Shown here: in pieces, positions 60,914-64,000 of the stretch
How positions within the stretch are numbered: the stretch's first letter is position 1
Layout of the letters: the number at the start of each line of letters is the position of its first letter
NCBI RefSeq assembly: GCF_003001955.1
Contig: NZ_PVNH01000001.1
Location: forward strand, 62,001-126,000
Length of the DNA: 64,000 bases
From: Prauserella shujinwangii
GTDB lineage: Bacteria; Actinomycetota; Actinomycetes; Mycobacteriales; Pseudonocardiaceae
Reading direction: 5' to 3'
The notes under the pieces: model-generated
Seen by the model: only the letters and a program-made list of their open reading frames with translations
The model's database searches: none
Told to the model about the DNA's origin: nothing
Made by a program: the position numbers and the translations under genes

Positions 60914-60967
60914 GTGCGGCCCTGTGTGACGCCGCCCGGCGCGCGGGGTCGCTCGTCGTGCGCTGGC

Positions 60968-61417
60968 TCAGCGCCCGCCTTCCCGTGCGCGCCGCAGGCC
61001 GCGCGCCGCCAGCCCGGCGAGCAGTCCGAACAGGACGGATCGGCCGACCTCCGCCACCGCCGCGACGGCGGCGAGCGCTCCGTCCGCCCCGGCGCCGGGC
61101 CAGCCGAGGGTGTGCGACTGCACCACGAGCACGGCGCCGTGCACCGCGCCGGCGAGGACGAGCGTGAGCACCGGCCGCGGAACGCGGCCGAGACCGGCGA
61201 CACCGATCCAGGTGAGCGCGATCGTGCCCAGCACGAGCAGTGCCGTGCCGGGCGTGCCCAGCGTCCCGGCGAGCCCGGTGAGCCGCGTCAGCGGCCAGAG
61301 CAGCGCGAGCGCGCCCAGGCCGAACACGAGCGGCCAGCTGACCGGCGGCCGCGCCGGGACGTCGGGGTCCCCGGGGCCGGTCGGGTCTCCCGGTCGGTGG
61401 TCGGGCTCCGGTGGCAT
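60968..61417 (-). CDS. Small four-span membrane protein of unknown function
   Basis: 149-aa protein with a Pro/Asp-rich cytoplasmic N-terminus (EPDHRPGDPTGPGDPDVP) and about four hydrophobic segments: WPLVFGLGALALLWPLTRL, TALLVLGTIALTWIGVAGL, VLTLVLAGAVHGAVLVV and ALAAVAAVAEVGRSVLFGLLAGL. Ends in a basic tail. Codon use is typical of the region, and the ORF is divergent from a histidine kinase gene 153 bp away. No family recognised. Confidence 0.7.
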   Translation of the reverse strand: MPPEPDHRPGDPTGPGDPDVPARPPVSWPLVFGLGALALLWPLTRLTGLAGTLGTPGTALLVLGTIALTWIGVAGLGRVPRPVLTLVLAGAVHGAVLVVQSHTLGWPGAGADGALAAVAAVAEVGRSVLFGLLAGLAARGLRRAREGGR

Positions 61418-61570
61418 GGAACCGAGTGTGGGCCGCCCGCGGGCCGGGCGCGTCCGGCCCGGCTCGACCGTCCCGGTCGCCTGGGGACGAGGGGTGGGGT
61501 CCCCCGCAGGCGAGGCCGGGGCACGCCGTCGCCCGGCTGCGCGGGCGGCCAGCGTTCGTAAGCTGGCACC

Positions 61571-62758
61571 ATGCCGTCCGGGACGACCCCACGCTCGGGT
61601 TCCGCGCACGCCGGAAGCGCCGACCCCCGGCTGGTCGACGCGTTGCTGGCGGTGGCGATGGCGCTCGCCGTCGCCGTCGTCATCGCCGCCGACGTGGAAC
61701 GCACCGGCCGCGGCGGCCCGGCGGCCTATCTGTTCGCCGCCGGGTTCGGCGCGCTCGTCCTCGCCCGCCGCCGCGCGCCCCGGATGCTGCTGTGGCTGAC
61801 GGTCCTGGCGATCTTCGCCTACTACAGCTTCGGGCTCCCGCCGATCGGGATCGCGCTGCCCGCCGTCGCGGCCCTGTACTCGGCCGCCGAGCGCGGGCAC
61901 ACCCGGTCGGCGGTGCTCGCCGGCGTCGTGCTGACCGTCGTGGCCGCCTACGCGCGGATCGACGAGGGCCTGCCGACCGCGTACGTCGCGAGCTACGAGT
62001 TCCTCACCAACGTGGCGCTGGTCGCGGCGGCGATCGCGCTCGGGGTCAGTGTGCGCCTGCGCCGCGAGACCAAAGCCCACCAGGAGCGCCTGCGGGCCCT
62101 GACCGCGCTCGAACAGGCCCGCGCCGCCGAGAACCGGGTGCACGCCGAACGGATGCAGATCGCCAGGGACATGCACGACGTGGTCGGCCACGCGGTCTCC
62201 GTCATCATCCTGCACGGCAACGTGGCCGCGGAGGCCGTGGGCCGCGACGACGCCGAGGCCGCCAGGGCCGTGGAGCGCGTCCGCGCCGCCGCCGCCGCGA
62301 CCATGCGCGACCTGCGGGCCACCGTCAAGCTGCTGCGCACGCCCGGCGCGGGCGACGACGGCCACGGCGCGGTGGGCCTCGCCGCGCTGCCGGCCCTGGA
62401 ACGGGTGGCCGGCGAGGCGGGGCTGGCGACCGACTTCCGCGTCGACGCCGACCCCGCCGACGTGGACGGAGCGGCCTCGGCCGCCGGGTACCGGGTCGTG
62501 CAGGAGGCGCTCACCAACGTCATCCGGCACGCGGGCGCCACCCGGGTCGGCGTCACCGTCCGCCTCGACGACGGTGAGCTGGACATCCGGATCGCCGACG
62601 ACGGCCGGGGCCGGACGGACGCGCCCGGCGGCGGAGGGCACGGGATCGCGGGCATGACCGAGCGCGTCACCCTCCTGGGTGGATCGCTCCGCGCGCGTGA
62701 CGGCGCCGAGGGGGGTTTCGAGGTGCACGCCCGGCTACCGGCCAGACTACGCACATGA
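61571..62758 (+). CDS. NarL-type sensor histidine kinase
   Basis: 395-aa membrane sensor. About four or five N-terminal spans (LVDALLAVAMALAVAVVIAA ... FLTNVALVAAAIALGVSV) without a large extracytoplasmic domain. The HisKA_3 dimerisation helix has the phospho-His in MQIARDMHDVVGHAVSVIILHG; the HATPase domain has VVQEALTNVIRHAGATRVGV, DIRIADDGRGR and GHGIAGMTERVTLLGGSL. Overlaps the response-regulator gene by 4 bases. Ligand unknown, probably membrane-state sensing as in LiaS/DesK-like kinases. Confidence 0.93.
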   Translation: MPSGTTPRSGSAHAGSADPRLVDALLAVAMALAVAVVIAADVERTGRGGPAAYLFAAGFGALVLARRRAPRMLLWLTVLAIFAYYSFGLPPIGIALPAVAALYSAAERGHTRSAVLAGVVLTVVAAYARIDEGLPTAYVASYEFLTNVALVAAAIALGVSVRLRRETKAHQERLRALTALEQARAAENRVHAERMQIARDMHDVVGHAVSVIILHGNVAAEAVGRDDAEAARAVERVRAAAAATMRDLRATVKLLRTPGAGDDGHGAVGLAALPALERVAGEAGLATDFRVDADPADVDGAASAAGYRVVQEALTNVIRHAGATRVGVTVRLDDGELDIRIADDGRGRTDAPGGGGHGIAGMTERVTLLGGSLRARDGAEGGFEVHARLPARLRT

Positions 62759-63417
62759 TCCGTATCGTCCTCGTCGACGACCAGGAGCTGGTCCGGGCCG
62801 GGTTGCGGTCGCTCGCCGAACGCGACGGCGACATCGCGGTGGTCGCGGAGGCCGCCACCGGCCGGTCCGGATTGAGCCGGGTGCGCGAGCTGCGGCCCGA
62901 CATCGTTCTCATGGACATCCGGATGCCCGAGATGGACGGCCTGGCGGCGACGCGGTCCATCGTGGCCGATCCGGAGCTGGCCGCCGTCCGGGTCGTCGTG
63001 CTGACCACGTTCGACGACGACGAGCTCGTCGTGGAGGCGATCCGCAGCGGTGCGGCCGGGTACCTGCTCAAGGACGTGTCCCCGGACGAGCTGCGGCACG
63101 CGATCCGGGTCGTCGCGGACGGTTCGGCGCTGCTGTCACCCTCGGTCACGAGGACGGTGATGGACTCGCTGGCGCACGCCCCGCGCCGCGTCACCGACGG
63201 CGGGCGGCTCGCCGCCCTGACCGGCCGGGAACGGGAAGTCCTCGAACAAGTGGGCCGTGGACTGTCTAATGAGGAGATCGCCGGGGTGCTGTACCTCTCG
63301 CCCGCCACCACGCGCACCTACGTCTCCCGCCTGCTGTCCAAACTGGGCGCACGCGACCGGTCACAGCTGGTCATCGCGGCGTACGAGTGCGGGCTGGTCA
63401 CCCCGGGCGAGGACTGA
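62755..63417 (+). CDS. NarL/LuxR-type response regulator
   Basis: 220-aa regulator. Receiver domain: acidic pair in VLVDDQELVRAGL, phospho-Asp in DIVLMDIRMPEMDG, Thr in VVVLTTFDDDE, Lys in GYLLKDVSPDEL. LuxR HTH: LTGREREVLEQVGRGLSNEEIAGVLYLSPATTRTYVSRLLSKL. Cognate partner of the overlapping kinase gene. The membrane-protein gene starting 109 bases downstream is a candidate target. Confidence 0.95.
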   Translation: MIRIVLVDDQELVRAGLRSLAERDGDIAVVAEAATGRSGLSRVRELRPDIVLMDIRMPEMDGLAATRSIVADPELAAVRVVVLTTFDDDELVVEAIRSGAAGYLLKDVSPDELRHAIRVVADGSALLSPSVTRTVMDSLAHAPRRVTDGGRLAALTGREREVLEQVGRGLSNEEIAGVLYLSPATTRTYVSRLLSKLGARDRSQLVIAAYECGLVTPGED

Positions 63418-63526
63418 GGTCGCACCCGGTCGACACCGCGCGACCGCCGGGTACCCCGGCAGGCGACAACGGACGACGACTCCGGCAGGACGACCCGCCG
63501 GGCCCGTCCGGCCTAGCGTCCACGGC

Positions 63527-64000
63527 ATGCGACAACTCGTGACCGCGCTGCTGATCGCCCTCACCGCCGCGACGACCGTCGCGTTCGGCGCCATCCTGGG
63601 GGAGACGTTCATCCTCTACCCCAACATCTTCCACGACCCGCCGGAGTCGCTGGCGCGGGCGAGGGAGTTCCTGGTCGCGGGCAGCCCCTCCGACTTCTTC
63701 CCGCCACTGGGAATGGCGATTCTCGGCACCGGTGCCGCCACGGTGCTGCTCACCTGGCGGTACCCGCGCATCCGCTGGTACGTTCTCGGCGCCGCGGCGG
63801 CCTACCTGTGCTTCGAGCTGATCTTCTCGGTCGTCTGGTTCTGGCCACGCAACGAGATCATGTTCGTCGACCCCGTCGGCACCCATTCGGCGGAGTTCCT
63901 GCGGCAGACCGCGCGCGAGTTCGTCGCGGGCCACTGGGTCCGCGTCGCGGGCAGCGGGCTGACGTCGGCGCTGATGTTCACCGCGCTCGTCCGGTGGCTG
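63527..64000 (+). CDS. Multi-span membrane protein, partial (C-terminus outside window)
   Basis: 158 codons to the window edge, ATG 63527. Four hydrophobic stretches: LVTALLIALTAATTVAFGAILG, FFPPLGMAILGTGAATVLLTW, WYVLGAAAAYLCFELIFSVVWFW and WVRVAGSGLTSALMFTALV. The pattern with early YPNIFHDPPESL resembles DUF1772/anthrone-oxygenase-like four-span proteins, but this is a weak match. Same strand as the two-component system and possibly controlled by it. Confidence 0.6.
   Translation, partial: MRQLVTALLIALTAATTVAFGAILGETFILYPNIFHDPPESLARAREFLVAGSPSDFFPPLGMAILGTGAATVLLTWRYPRIRWYVLGAAAAYLCFELIFSVVWFWPRNEIMFVDPVGTHSAEFLRQTAREFVAGHWVRVAGSGLTSALMFTALVRWL

Noticed and set aside
60649-60929. Short ORFs within the 89-bp repeat as genes
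   Set aside because: They arise from reading the tandem array in shifted frames and have no ribosome sites of their own.

Overview
The window is very GC-rich, with strongly GC-ending codons, frequent GTG starts and ATGA gene overlaps. It carries a mycofactocin locus, SARP/BTAD regulators, an ECF sigma factor with a SnoaL tail, a DUF222/13E12 protein, a Spo0M protein and a CebR-controlled secreted cellulase set. Together these point to a soil actinomycete, most likely a Pseudonocardiaceae relative such as Amycolatopsis or Prauserella. The genus is an inference. I see no tRNA, rRNA, CRISPR array, intact transposon or prophage.

Layout. 1-6.0 kb (minus strand): an operon with a LacI regulator, two sugar-type ABC permeases, a lipoprotein solute-binding protein and two ADP-ribosylglycohydrolase-family enzymes. 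It has no ATPase of its own and two perfect LacI-type operators. 6.2-15.5 kb: DEAD-box helicase, methyltransferase, a DUF6082-like protein, an IclR remnant, Spo0M and an SRPBCC protein, then a plus-strand run of debranching-type glucosidase, GT4 glycosyltransferase and HAD phosphatase. 15.5-26.6 kb: a Pro-rich small protein, a tandem SnoaL protein, a SigG-like sigma factor, a sugar-acid dehydratase of the IlvD/Edd family, a TetR regulator bracketed by two near-identical palindromes, a formaldehyde-type dehydrogenase, a DsbA-like nitroreductase, MFS + FAD oxidoreductase divergent from an XRE-cupin regulator, and YggT. 26.6-29.4 kb: a compact mftABCD operon.

29.5-46.8 kb is a secreted polysaccharide-degradation island: a beta-helix protein + GH12 (minus strand); AA10-CBM2, GH6-CBM2, PQQ-type sugar dehydrogenase-CBM2, AA10 and GH5_8 mannanase-FN3-CBM2 (plus strand); GH9 (minus) divergent from GH48 (plus); and a cebR-like regulator. 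Seven exact or near-exact CebR boxes (consensus TGGGAGCGCTCCCA) lie in the promoter regions, including that of cebR. Two LPMOs beside a CBM2-anchored sugar dehydrogenase suggest an oxidative arm that assists the exo-cellulases (GH6, GH48) and the endo/processive GH9. Mannanase and GH12 would open hemicellulose and xyloglucan. No beta-glucosidase or cebEFG transporter is in the window.

46.8-64 kb: a YraQ-type permease, TfoX-like protein, a DUF222 protein whose C-terminus is made of 21-bp minisatellites, a BCCT transporter, an I36 protease inhibitor-like protein, a large SARP-NB-ARC regulator, LysR and aldehyde-dehydrogenase scars, LysE exporter, enoyl-CoA hydratase, a BTAD regulator, a serine-kinase/STAS pair with an 89-bp tandem expansion of the STAS gene end, a NarL-type two-component system and a partial membrane protein.
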